This document shows, one piece after another, positions 1-5,456 of a DNA stretch of 10,450 nucleotides. Within the stretch, counting starts at the first letter, position 1. Each line of letters begins with the position of its first letter. Made by a program: the position numbers and the translations under genes. Source of the DNA: Halieaceae bacterium UBA5085 (GTDB lineage: Bacteria; Pseudomonadota; Gammaproteobacteria; Pseudomonadales; Halieaceae); the NCBI GenBank assembly GCA_002414665.1, contig DIAF01000018.1, positions 11,545-21,994 on the forward strand, written 5' to 3'. The notes beneath the pieces are model-generated. The model was given only the letters and a program-made list of their open reading frames with translations. It was not told the DNA's origin and did no database searches.

Positions 1-443
1 GGGACCAGGCCATCCAGGCCGTAGTCCTGATATTCCGGATGCCCCATCTGGGCATAGGTCAATCGACCATCAACCAGCTCCCCGGGCCATATTGCGACCA
101 CCCGTCGACTGTGAGCGTGACGCTTGAGTAGATCCAACGGATCGAGCTTGAGCGTCTGATCGAATAGCAGCTCGATGTTGTCGAGCAGCAGTAAATCTCC
201 GTTGGCGTACTCATCGGCTAGTTCGCGCAGAATGACGTTGGTCTGGAGCGCCCTTTGCCGCTGAGGTATTGCTGCGAGACGGCTTCCAAGCGTCGCCCCG
301 ACATTCATTACCTTCATATCCCGCTGATTGGCCAGTTCGGCAAGGAGGGCTGTTTTGCCGCTGCCTGGCTGGCCTATCAATAGGATCAGCTTGCTGTGCA
401 GTGCTCCCACCTCGTCGACAAGGTGTGCAAGTTTTTCCAGCAT
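1..443 (-). CDS. brxF: BREX-3 P-loop protein BrxF (3' end outside window)
   Basis: BrxF is the small P-loop component found specifically in type 3 BREX phage-defence systems; its exact biochemical role is not settled. Reading the minus strand from the ATG at 443-441 gives 147 residues with no stop before the window edge. A Walker A motif GQPGSGKT lies at residues 24-31 and a Walker B-like strand LLLLDNIELL at 84-93. The later stretches LDPLDLLKRHAHSRR (about 100-114) and WPGELVDGRLTY (119-130) match what I remember of BrxF. The family is around 150-160 residues, so only a short C-terminal tail should be missing. The start is supported by a GGAG box about 12 nt upstream, inside the end of the WYL regulator gene, 8 bp away. 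The two are therefore probably cotranscribed, with brxC and the other BREX-3 genes expected further left. The identification is from memory of the family, without a database search. Confidence 0.85.
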   Translation of the reverse strand, partial: MLEKLAHLVDEVGALHSKLILLIGQPGSGKTALLAELANQRDMKVMNVGATLGSRLAAIPQRQRALQTNVILRELADEYANGDLLLLDNIELLFDQTLKLDPLDLLKRHAHSRRVVAIWPGELVDGRLTYAQMGHPEYQDYGLDGLV

Positions 444-451
444 CCGTACTA

Positions 452-1399
452 TCACTCCATCTCGGCTTCGAGCCGCTGCTGATCGGGGGAGCGATAGCCG
501 GGTGCGATAACGAGGTTCTCGACGCCATAGAGCGCTTGCCTGTTCTTCAGCCAGAGGTGGTACTCCGGTCCATTTAGACTGTGATCTTCTGAGCAGTCCA
601 CATTCCATCGACGAAGTACGTAACCCGCAACAGCGGCTCGAACATTGACATTCAACACGCCGTTTTCCATGGCATAGTCGGTTTCTATTGTTTTCGGATG
701 TTTGAGACTGGGATGTGGCACGATTTCCAGTTCTACGATTCTATTCCACTGGATATCCGATTCCCGAGTCTCATGTTCTTTGATCATGCTGTCGATGATC
801 ATCGGGTCTGATATGCGCGTGATTACGAAATCTGAGAATCTGGATTGCCGCCGGTCGTAGCCGCGCACATGCCAGCGCAGACCATTATCTACCAGTATAA
901 ATGGCACAATTTCGCGTGTAGTTCGGCCGCTGCTCAGAGAGCGGTAGCCGATTTTTACAGCTCTTTCTTGGTGGATCGCACGCGTTAAAACAGACAGCGT
1001 CGATAGGGAGGGCCTGTTCAGCTGTGCGGGCATTTCGCACGCAATGAAGCCCTTGTGCGTGCCAACGAAGTCATCACCGAATCCGTATGCAAGGGCTGCC
1101 AGCGCTTGGCTGGGGGAGTAGTCGAAAAGCGGTTCAAAAGTGTTCGAACGGGTGTAGATCTTGGCCTTGGTGTCGTATTCCAGATTCTTTGGGGCCAGTT
1201 CCTTATATAAGGTGATGTCCCTGGTCGCGGCCGCTTCCTTGATGCCAAATCGGCTGACGATGTCGTTTCGGCCGATGGTGCCCAGGAAACAGACCTTGAA
1301 ATCGATATGGGATAAACGCTCCTTCTGGGTTTGGCTGACGTCCACTAGGCTGGGTTCGGGCATACCACCGTCCATTCTTGCTGCATTTGTGTTACTCAT
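452..1399 (-). CDS. brxR: WYL-domain transcriptional regulator, BrxR/CapW type
   Basis: This is probably a dimeric DNA-binding repressor that controls the adjacent defence genes. The 315-residue protein fits the three-part BrxR/CapW layout. It has an N-terminal winged helix-turn-helix (about 25-85, including GRNDIVSRFGIKEAAATRDI), a central WYL ligand-sensing domain (about 135-210, with VKIGYRSLSSG and LRWHVRGYDRRQSRF), and a C-terminal WCX-like domain (about 220-305). BrxR family proteins are known to sit at the head of BREX operons and bind inverted repeats in their own promoter; CapW is the related regulator of CBASS loci. Here the gene is first in the leftward operon, followed by brxF after 8 bp. 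The start is uncertain. The best promoter would start transcription at about 1401, giving an almost leaderless mRNA for the ATG at 1399. In-frame ATGs at residues 9 and 13 are alternatives, and the extra N-terminal residues look low in structure. Confidence 0.86.
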   Translation of the reverse strand: MSNTNAARMDGGMPEPSLVDVSQTQKERLSHIDFKVCFLGTIGRNDIVSRFGIKEAAATRDITLYKELAPKNLEYDTKAKIYTRSNTFEPLFDYSPSQALAALAYGFGDDFVGTHKGFIACEMPAQLNRPSLSTLSVLTRAIHQERAVKIGYRSLSSGRTTREIVPFILVDNGLRWHVRGYDRRQSRFSDFVITRISDPMIIDSMIKEHETRESDIQWNRIVELEIVPHPSLKHPKTIETDYAMENGVLNVNVRAAVAGYVLRRWNVDCSEDHSLNGPEYHLWLKNRQALYGVENLVIAPGYRSPDQQRLEAEME

Positions 1400-1407
1400 G
1401 GCTGCTT

Positions 1408-1437
1408 ATAATATTAAAGAAATCATATTCGAGTCAA
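1408..1437 (-). promoter_or_regulatory. Predicted sigma70 promoter for brxR-brxF
   Basis: On the minus strand TTGACT (1437-1432) and TATTAT (1413-1408) lie 18 bp apart. The predicted transcription start falls around 1401, almost on the brxR ATG. The -35 box is close to the 19-bp inverted repeat at 1451-1469. Confidence 0.55.
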
Positions 1438-1446
1438 TATAATATG

Positions 1447-1476
1447 TTGACATAATCAAAATGATTATGATTTAAT
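1447..1476 (+). promoter_or_regulatory. Predicted sigma70 promoter for the Thoeris operon
   Basis: A perfect -35 box TTGACA (1447-1452) is followed after 18 bp by TTTAAT (1471-1476), a 5 of 6 match to the -10 consensus. Transcription would start at about 1483, leaving a leader of roughly 140 nt before the preferred thsB start at 1622. The spacer is almost entirely occupied by a 19-bp inverted repeat, which is the usual position for a repressor operator. Confidence 0.6.
1451..1469. promoter_or_regulatory. 19-bp inverted repeat, candidate BrxR operator
   Basis: CATAATCAAAATGATTATG has perfect 8-bp arms around an AAA centre. It lies between the -35 and -10 boxes of the rightward promoter and 14 bp beyond the -35 box of the leftward one. 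A WYL regulator gene starts 52 bp away and its family binds inverted repeats, so this is the best operator candidate. Binding is inferred, not shown. Confidence 0.5.
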
Positions 1477-1519
1477 CGGGCGCTAAGTGGCTGAACCCTG
1501 TTTAGCCTGATGCTAAGCG

Positions 1520-1531
1520 CAGAGATCTCTG
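1520..1531. repeat. 12-bp perfect palindrome in the Thoeris leader
   Basis: CAGAGATCTCTG is self-complementary with no spacer. It lies about 40 nt downstream of the predicted rightward transcription start. It may be an accessory protein-binding site or chance; it shares no arm sequence with the 19-bp repeat. Confidence 0.3.
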
Positions 1532-1550
1532 GACAGGAAACAACGGTGAG

Positions 1551-1566
1551 TTCTGGTAAACCAGAA
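1551..1566. repeat. 16-bp inverted repeat in the Thoeris leader
   Basis: TTCTGGTAAACCAGAA has perfect 7-bp arms around a central AA. As DNA it could bind a dimeric regulator. As RNA a two-base loop is too tight for all seven pairs to form, so a DNA site is the more natural reading. No T tract follows, so it is not a terminator. Confidence 0.35.
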
Positions 1567-1621
1567 AATCATCGGTGGGCAGATTGGGTCTATTGGCACA
1601 CAGCAATTGGAGTTACTGCAG

Positions 1622-2218
1622 TTGCGATGCAAGGCGAAGACAAAGAATCGAATCAATTGTAAGAATCGAGCTTTGCAAGGCAGTTCGTTTTGTTCTGTGC
1701 ACAGCGACAGATTTGATGTTGATGGTCTCGGTGATGTGTTGATTGGTGCCGCCATTGGGCATGCAATTCTTCCAGGTCTTGGGGGGATCGTAGGCGGAGC
1801 AGTTGCCGGCAGATTTAGCGGCAAAGTAATTAGAGAGAAAAGAACTGTGAAAAAACGGGTGTTTGTAAGTTTTGATTTTGACAACGATAGGCGGCTGAAG
1901 GACTTTATTATCGGTCAGTCCAAGCTACCTGACTCGCCATTCGAGGTCGTAGATCACTCGTTGAAAGAGGCTGCTCCTGAAAGAAACTGGGAGGCAAAAG
2001 CCAATACGGCGATAAGACGGTCTGACATTGTCATTGTAATGGTGGGGCCTAAGACACACCTCGCACATGGAGTTCTAAAAGAGGTCCGAATGGCACGAAA
2101 TGCCAACAAGCACATTGTTCAGGTTATCGGTTATAAGAATGGAGACTATACGGCGGTACCGGGTGCTGGGAGACTTTATCGCTGGAACTGGGAAAACCTG
2201 AAGAGCCTATTGAATTGA
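1622..2218 (+). CDS. thsB: Thoeris ThsB-type TIR protein with zinc-finger-like N-terminus
   Basis: ThsB proteins sense infection and make a cyclic ADP-ribose isomer that activates ThsA. I place the start at the TTG at 1622, giving 198 residues, because GGAG (1609-1612) stands 9 nt upstream. An upstream TTG at 1607 is in frame but has no ribosome site. Residues 2-27 carry a C-x9-C-x10-C-x2-H pattern (C3, C13, C24, H27), like small zinc-binding DUF5763-type motifs. Residues 37-66 form a glycine-rich hydrophobic stretch (LIGAAIGHAILPGLGGIVGG) that could insert in or touch a membrane. From about residue 77 to the end lies a ThsB-like TIR domain (MTH538/DUF1863 type): RVFVSFDFDNDRR, SDIVIVMVGPKTH and GVLKEVRMAR, where E154 is the likely conserved TIR glutamate. 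thsA starts 16 bp downstream. The domain call is firm; the function of the N-terminal part is unknown. Confidence 0.83.
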   Translation: MRCKAKTKNRINCKNRALQGSSFCSVHSDRFDVDGLGDVLIGAAIGHAILPGLGGIVGGAVAGRFSGKVIREKRTVKKRVFVSFDFDNDRRLKDFIIGQSKLPDSPFEVVDHSLKEAAPERNWEAKANTAIRRSDIVIVMVGPKTHLAHGVLKEVRMARNANKHIVQVIGYKNGDYTAVPGAGRLYRWNWENLKSLLN

Positions 2219-2234
2219 CGAGCGAAACGAAGAT

Positions 2235-3683
2235 ATGTCTGCCACTGACGCTGAGAAAGCCAGATTTGTTCGGGATTTAGCGAAAGAGCTAAGAGAAGAA
2301 AACTTGGCCATATTTGCCGGTGCTGGTCTATCCGTTCCCGCTGGTTTTGTGAACTGGGGCGAGTTGCTAAAGCCTATTGCTGAAGACCTTGACCTGGATG
2401 TTGAGCGAGAAGCGGCGGATTTGATTTCTCTGGCACAGTATCACTGCAACGTGAATGGCGGGAATCGGAGCAAGCTGAATCAGTTACTGATCGATCAATT
2501 CTGCAAGGATGCAACGTTAACCGAAAATCATAAGATATTGGCAAGGTTGCCAATCAATACGTATTGGACAACAAACTACGATAGCCTAATCGAAAATGCT
2601 CTCTCTGATTCCGGTAAGGTGCCGGATGTAAAATATACGAAAACCCAACTGGTTTATACCAAACGGAAGAGGGATGCAGTTGTCTACAAAATGCACGGTG
2701 ATGCAAGTCATCCCAGTGAGGCTGTATTAACAAAGGATGACTACGAAAAGTACCATGTTGATATGCAGCCATTCTTGGGTGCGCTAACTGGCGATCTCAT
2801 ATCGAAGGCATGCTTATTCCTTGGATTCAGTTTTACGGATCCAAATCTTGACTACATCTTGAGTAGGGTTCGCATCTCGTTCAGTAAAGATCAAAGGCAG
2901 CACAATTGCATTCTGCGAACGGTAAAAAAAGAGGCTGAAGAAAGTGACGCAGATTTCGATTATCGAAAAAGAAAGCAAAAGCTATTTGTTCAGGATTTGA
3001 TGAGGTTCGGAATAAAGACGTTACTTGTTGATGAGTATAGTGATATCACAGATATTCTTCATGAGCTCGAAAGGCTTTACCGCAGAAAAACAGTATTCAT
3101 ATCAGGCGCGGCACATGAATACGCGCCCTATGACAAAGATAAAGCGTGCCAGTTTGTATATGAGCTTAGCAAAGACATTGCAAAGTCGGATTTCAGGATA
3201 GTTTCTGGTTTTGGTCTTGGCATTGGGAGTTCGGTAATAACAGGGGCGCTAGATCATGCTTACATGAGTGATCGCGGTAAAGCAGAAGATTACCTGATTT
3301 TAAGGCCTTTTCCGCAAGATCATGCTCATGACGGTAATCTACCGGCCCTTTGGACAAATTATCGGAAAGATATGATTGTGCATGCCGGGATAGCCGTATT
3401 TCTATTCGGGAACAAATTGGACGGTGACCAGGTTCGCCTGTCAAATGGTATGCGAGAAGAATTTGAAATTGCGAAGGAAGAGGGGCTGTTTTTGTTGCCA
3501 ATTGGAGCAACAGGCTCTATGGCGAAGGAATTGTGGGACGAGGTCAGTGGGTCATTCGATGAATATAACGGAACACACAAAGAAGAAATAAAAGAGAAAA
3601 TTGAATTGTTGGGGACCGTTGGTATGGATCTAGATTCTATCCATGAGCACACAATGGCAATATTAAACCTACTTTGTGAATAG
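2235..3683 (+). CDS. thsA: Thoeris NADase ThsA (SIR2-SLOG)
   Basis: ThsA is the Thoeris effector: its SIR2 domain cleaves NAD+ once the SLOG domain binds the cyclic ADP-ribose isomer made by ThsB, starving or killing the infected cell. The 482 residues match the family's usual length of about 475. The N-terminal SIR2 domain (about 15-280) shows GAGLS at 29-33, catalytic-type N114 in TTNYD and H154 in YKMHGD. The SLOG domain (about 284-482) begins with TVFISGAA and has the glycine-rich loop SGFGLGIGSS near 323. R377 (NYRKDMI), K394 (FGNKL) and E409 sit at a constant offset of six from the ligand-binding R371, K388 and E403 I recall for Bacillus cereus ThsA, so the signal-binding site looks intact. 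The ATG has only a weak GAAG-like site. The gene lies between two TIR genes, and the second starts 9 bp after its stop. Confidence 0.94.
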   Translation: MSATDAEKARFVRDLAKELREENLAIFAGAGLSVPAGFVNWGELLKPIAEDLDLDVEREAADLISLAQYHCNVNGGNRSKLNQLLIDQFCKDATLTENHKILARLPINTYWTTNYDSLIENALSDSGKVPDVKYTKTQLVYTKRKRDAVVYKMHGDASHPSEAVLTKDDYEKYHVDMQPFLGALTGDLISKACLFLGFSFTDPNLDYILSRVRISFSKDQRQHNCILRTVKKEAEESDADFDYRKRKQKLFVQDLMRFGIKTLLVDEYSDITDILHELERLYRRKTVFISGAAHEYAPYDKDKACQFVYELSKDIAKSDFRIVSGFGLGIGSSVITGALDHAYMSDRGKAEDYLILRPFPQDHAHDGNLPALWTNYRKDMIVHAGIAVFLFGNKLDGDQVRLSNGMREEFEIAKEEGLFLLPIGATGSMAKELWDEVSGSFDEYNGTHKEEIKEKIELLGTVGMDLDSIHEHTMAILNLLCE

Positions 3684-3689
3684 GGGAGG
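3683..3689 (+). promoter_or_regulatory. Ribosome binding site of the second thsB
   Basis: GGGGAGG overlaps the last base of the thsA TAG stop and lies 3 nt before the ATG at 3693 (5-6 nt if GGAG is the pairing core). The close spacing suggests translational coupling of thsA to this TIR gene. Confidence 0.5.
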
Positions 3690-3692
3690 CTA

Positions 3693-4133
3693 ATGGCCAG
3701 GCGAGTATTTTTTAGTTTCAAGTATCAAGACGTTTCAAGGGCCATGGTCGTGCGAAATAGCTGGGTTACACAGGGTAGGGAAGCCGCAGGATTCGTCGAT
3801 GCTGCTGAGTTTGAAAAAATTAAGCGTCAGGGTGATCAAGCGATCAAAAACTGGATTAACAAACAGCTTGAGGGAACTTCTGTTACCGTTGTTCTGGTCG
3901 GTGATAAAACGTGTTCAAGCCGGTGGGTTAAGTATGAGATACAGAAAAGCATCGAGAGAGGAAACGGACTTCTTGGTGTCGATGTCAGCAAAATAAAGGA
4001 TCTAAATGGAAATACCACCGAACGCTGCGGACAGATACCGAAGGGCTACAGTTTTTATTTATGGAACAATGATGAGGGATATAAAAATTTGGGAAGTTGG
4101 ATTGAAAAAGCAGCCAAGGAGGCTGGCCGATAG
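3693..4133 (+). CDS. thsB: Thoeris ThsB TIR protein (second copy)
   Basis: This 146-residue protein is a compact, single-domain ThsB, the expected size for the classic sensor and signal synthase. It opens directly with the first TIR strand (RRVFFSFKYQDV, 3-14) and carries GFVDAAEFEKIKRQGDQAIK (33-52). It then has GTSVTVVLVGDKT (61-73) and WVKYEIQKSIERGNGLLG, in which E82 is the likely conserved glutamate. It lacks the zinc-finger and hydrophobic segments of the first TIR gene, and the two share little sequence outside the TIR core. They are therefore probably different sensors rather than a recent duplication. Known Thoeris loci often hold several thsB genes, each recognising different phages. 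It is the last gene of the thsB-thsA-thsB operon; 60 bp separate it from the metallophosphoesterase gene. Confidence 0.9.
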   Translation: MARRVFFSFKYQDVSRAMVVRNSWVTQGREAAGFVDAAEFEKIKRQGDQAIKNWINKQLEGTSVTVVLVGDKTCSSRWVKYEIQKSIERGNGLLGVDVSKIKDLNGNTTERCGQIPKGYSFYLWNNDEGYKNLGSWIEKAAKEAGR

Positions 4134-4134
4134 T

Positions 4135-4154
4135 GTCGATGAGAGAGCTTCGAC
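4135..4154 (+). repeat. Weak inverted repeat after the Thoeris operon
   Basis: GTCGA and TCGAC form 5-bp arms around a 10-base loop just after the thsB stop. No T tract follows directly, so it is not a convincing terminator. Readthrough from Thoeris into the nuclease genes is possible. Confidence 0.2.
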
Positions 4155-4193
4155 GTACATGTGGAATGTTTGATGTGATAAAGGCATATTTTT

Positions 4194-5456
4194 GTGAGAT
4201 TCATTCACGCCGCTGATATCCATCTCGATAGTGCGCTTCACGGCCTGGAGCGCTATGAAGGTGCACCTGTCGATGAAATCCGCAGTGCCACACGCCGAGC
4301 CTTTGATAATCTGATTGAGCTGGCGATTGATGAAGAAGTGGAATTCGTATTGCTGGTCGGCGATCTGTATGACGGCGACTGGAAAGACTACAACACGGGA
4401 CTGTATTTTGTTGAACGCATGGGAAGGTTGCGTGATGCCGGTATCCGTGTGTTCATCGTCGCCGGAAATCATGATGCGGCCAGCCAGATTACCAAGCACC
4501 TGCGCTTGCCGGATAACGTAACGCTGTTTTCCACGAAGAAGCCCGAGCGGGTTGTCCTGGACGATCTCAACGTGAGCATTTGTGGGCAGGGTTTCGCGAC
4601 ACGGGCCGTCACGGAAGATATGTCGCAAGGCTATCCGCAGGGCGATCCGCTGCTCTTCAATATCGGTTTGCTGCACACCTGCCTGGATGGAAAGCCCGGC
4701 CACGAGCCCTACGCACCATGTTCAGTGGATGGGCTACGGTCGAAAGGCTATCAGTACTGGGCATTGGGTCACGTCCATAAGCGCGAAGTCGTGAGCGAGG
4801 AACCATGGATTGTATTTCCAGGCAATATCCAGGGCAGACATATTCGCGAAGCAGGGCCCAAAGGCTGCACCTTGGTAACGGTGAAAAGCGGAGAGATTCA
4901 GGAGGTAGAGCATCGCGATCTTGATGTGATGCGCTGGGCACACTGTGAGCTGGATGTTTCCGCTGCGGAGACGGTTGATGATGTCTATGAACAAGTAAGG
5001 GAGGGACTGCAGTCGACATTGGATGGCGCTGACGGCAAGCTCGTTGCGGTACGTCTGACGTTGCATGGGGCGTCTTCTGCACACTTGAAGTTACATGCCG
5101 ATCGTGAACGCTGGGTTCAGGAGTACCGTGCGTTGGCAACAGGGCTTGGCGGAGCTGGCGTCTGGTTAGAGAAGGTTTCCTTCAAGACGAAGCCTGCCAC
5201 TTCGTCGGAAGATGCTCTTGAACGCGATGATGCATTAAGCGGCTTGTTACGTGAGATCCGAGACATGGAGCTGGACGCCTCGGCTCTGGACAGACTGGCT
5301 GATGAGCTCTCCATGCTGCGTCAGAAACTGCCGGCCGAGCTGCTGACGAGCGACGACCCCTTTGATCCGGCCAGTCCGGAATTTCTCAAAGCGGCGCTGG
5401 AGGACATCAAAGAGCTTCTCGTCAATCGCTTGTTGTCTACGGAGAATGCGTCATGA
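4194..5456 (+). CDS. yhaO: YhaO/SbcD-type metallophosphoesterase (DNA exonuclease subunit)
   Basis: This is probably the nuclease subunit of a Mre11-Rad50-like complex acting on DNA ends with the ATPase encoded next. Its 420 residues carry the calcineurin-like two-metal site in order: D8-x-H10 (HAADIHLD), GDLYDG (56-61), GNHD (91-94), H161 (LLHT) and GHVH (192-195). The C-terminal part (about 245-420) would hold the capping or ATPase-binding regions. YhaO proteins are about 400 residues, so the length is normal. The start is GTG at 4194, with AAAGG (4180-4184) 9 nt upstream; the family usually opens with MRFIHAADIHL, which fits exactly. Its TGA overlaps the ATG of the ATPase gene (ATGA, 5453-5456), which indicates coupled translation and a complex in fixed ratio. 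It could equally be called SbcD-like; YhaO is preferred because of the YhaN-like partner. Confidence 0.88.
   Translation: MRFIHAADIHLDSALHGLERYEGAPVDEIRSATRRAFDNLIELAIDEEVEFVLLVGDLYDGDWKDYNTGLYFVERMGRLRDAGIRVFIVAGNHDAASQITKHLRLPDNVTLFSTKKPERVVLDDLNVSICGQGFATRAVTEDMSQGYPQGDPLLFNIGLLHTCLDGKPGHEPYAPCSVDGLRSKGYQYWALGHVHKREVVSEEPWIVFPGNIQGRHIREAGPKGCTLVTVKSGEIQEVEHRDLDVMRWAHCELDVSAAETVDDVYEQVREGLQSTLDGADGKLVAVRLTLHGASSAHLKLHADRERWVQEYRALATGLGGAGVWLEKVSFKTKPATSSEDALERDDALSGLLREIRDMELDASALDRLADELSMLRQKLPAELLTSDDPFDPASPEFLKAALEDIKELLVNRLLSTENAS

Noticed and set aside
269..577. Plus-strand and minus-strand frames of about 100 codons over 211-577.
   Set aside because: They lie over brxF and the brxR end, whose P-loop and WYL features are clear. 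Their low-complexity, R/S/P-rich products are typical of shadow frames.
1424..1446. CATATT...AATATG inverted repeat around the leftward -35 box as a second operator.
   Set aside because: The arms are only 6 bp of pure A/T-rich sequence around an 11-base spacer in an AT-rich promoter, so chance is likely. The 19-bp repeat next to it is much stronger.
4135..4200. A terminator or promoter between Thoeris and yhaO.
   Set aside because: The hairpin has 5-bp arms with a large loop and no adjoining T tract, and I could not find a paired -35/-10 with proper spacing.
4059..4703. Long minus-strand frame of 214 codons opposite the yhaO start.
   Set aside because: It is opposite the well-supported metallophosphoesterase motifs and crosses the end of thsB. 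Its sequence shows no family features and it is a shadow frame.
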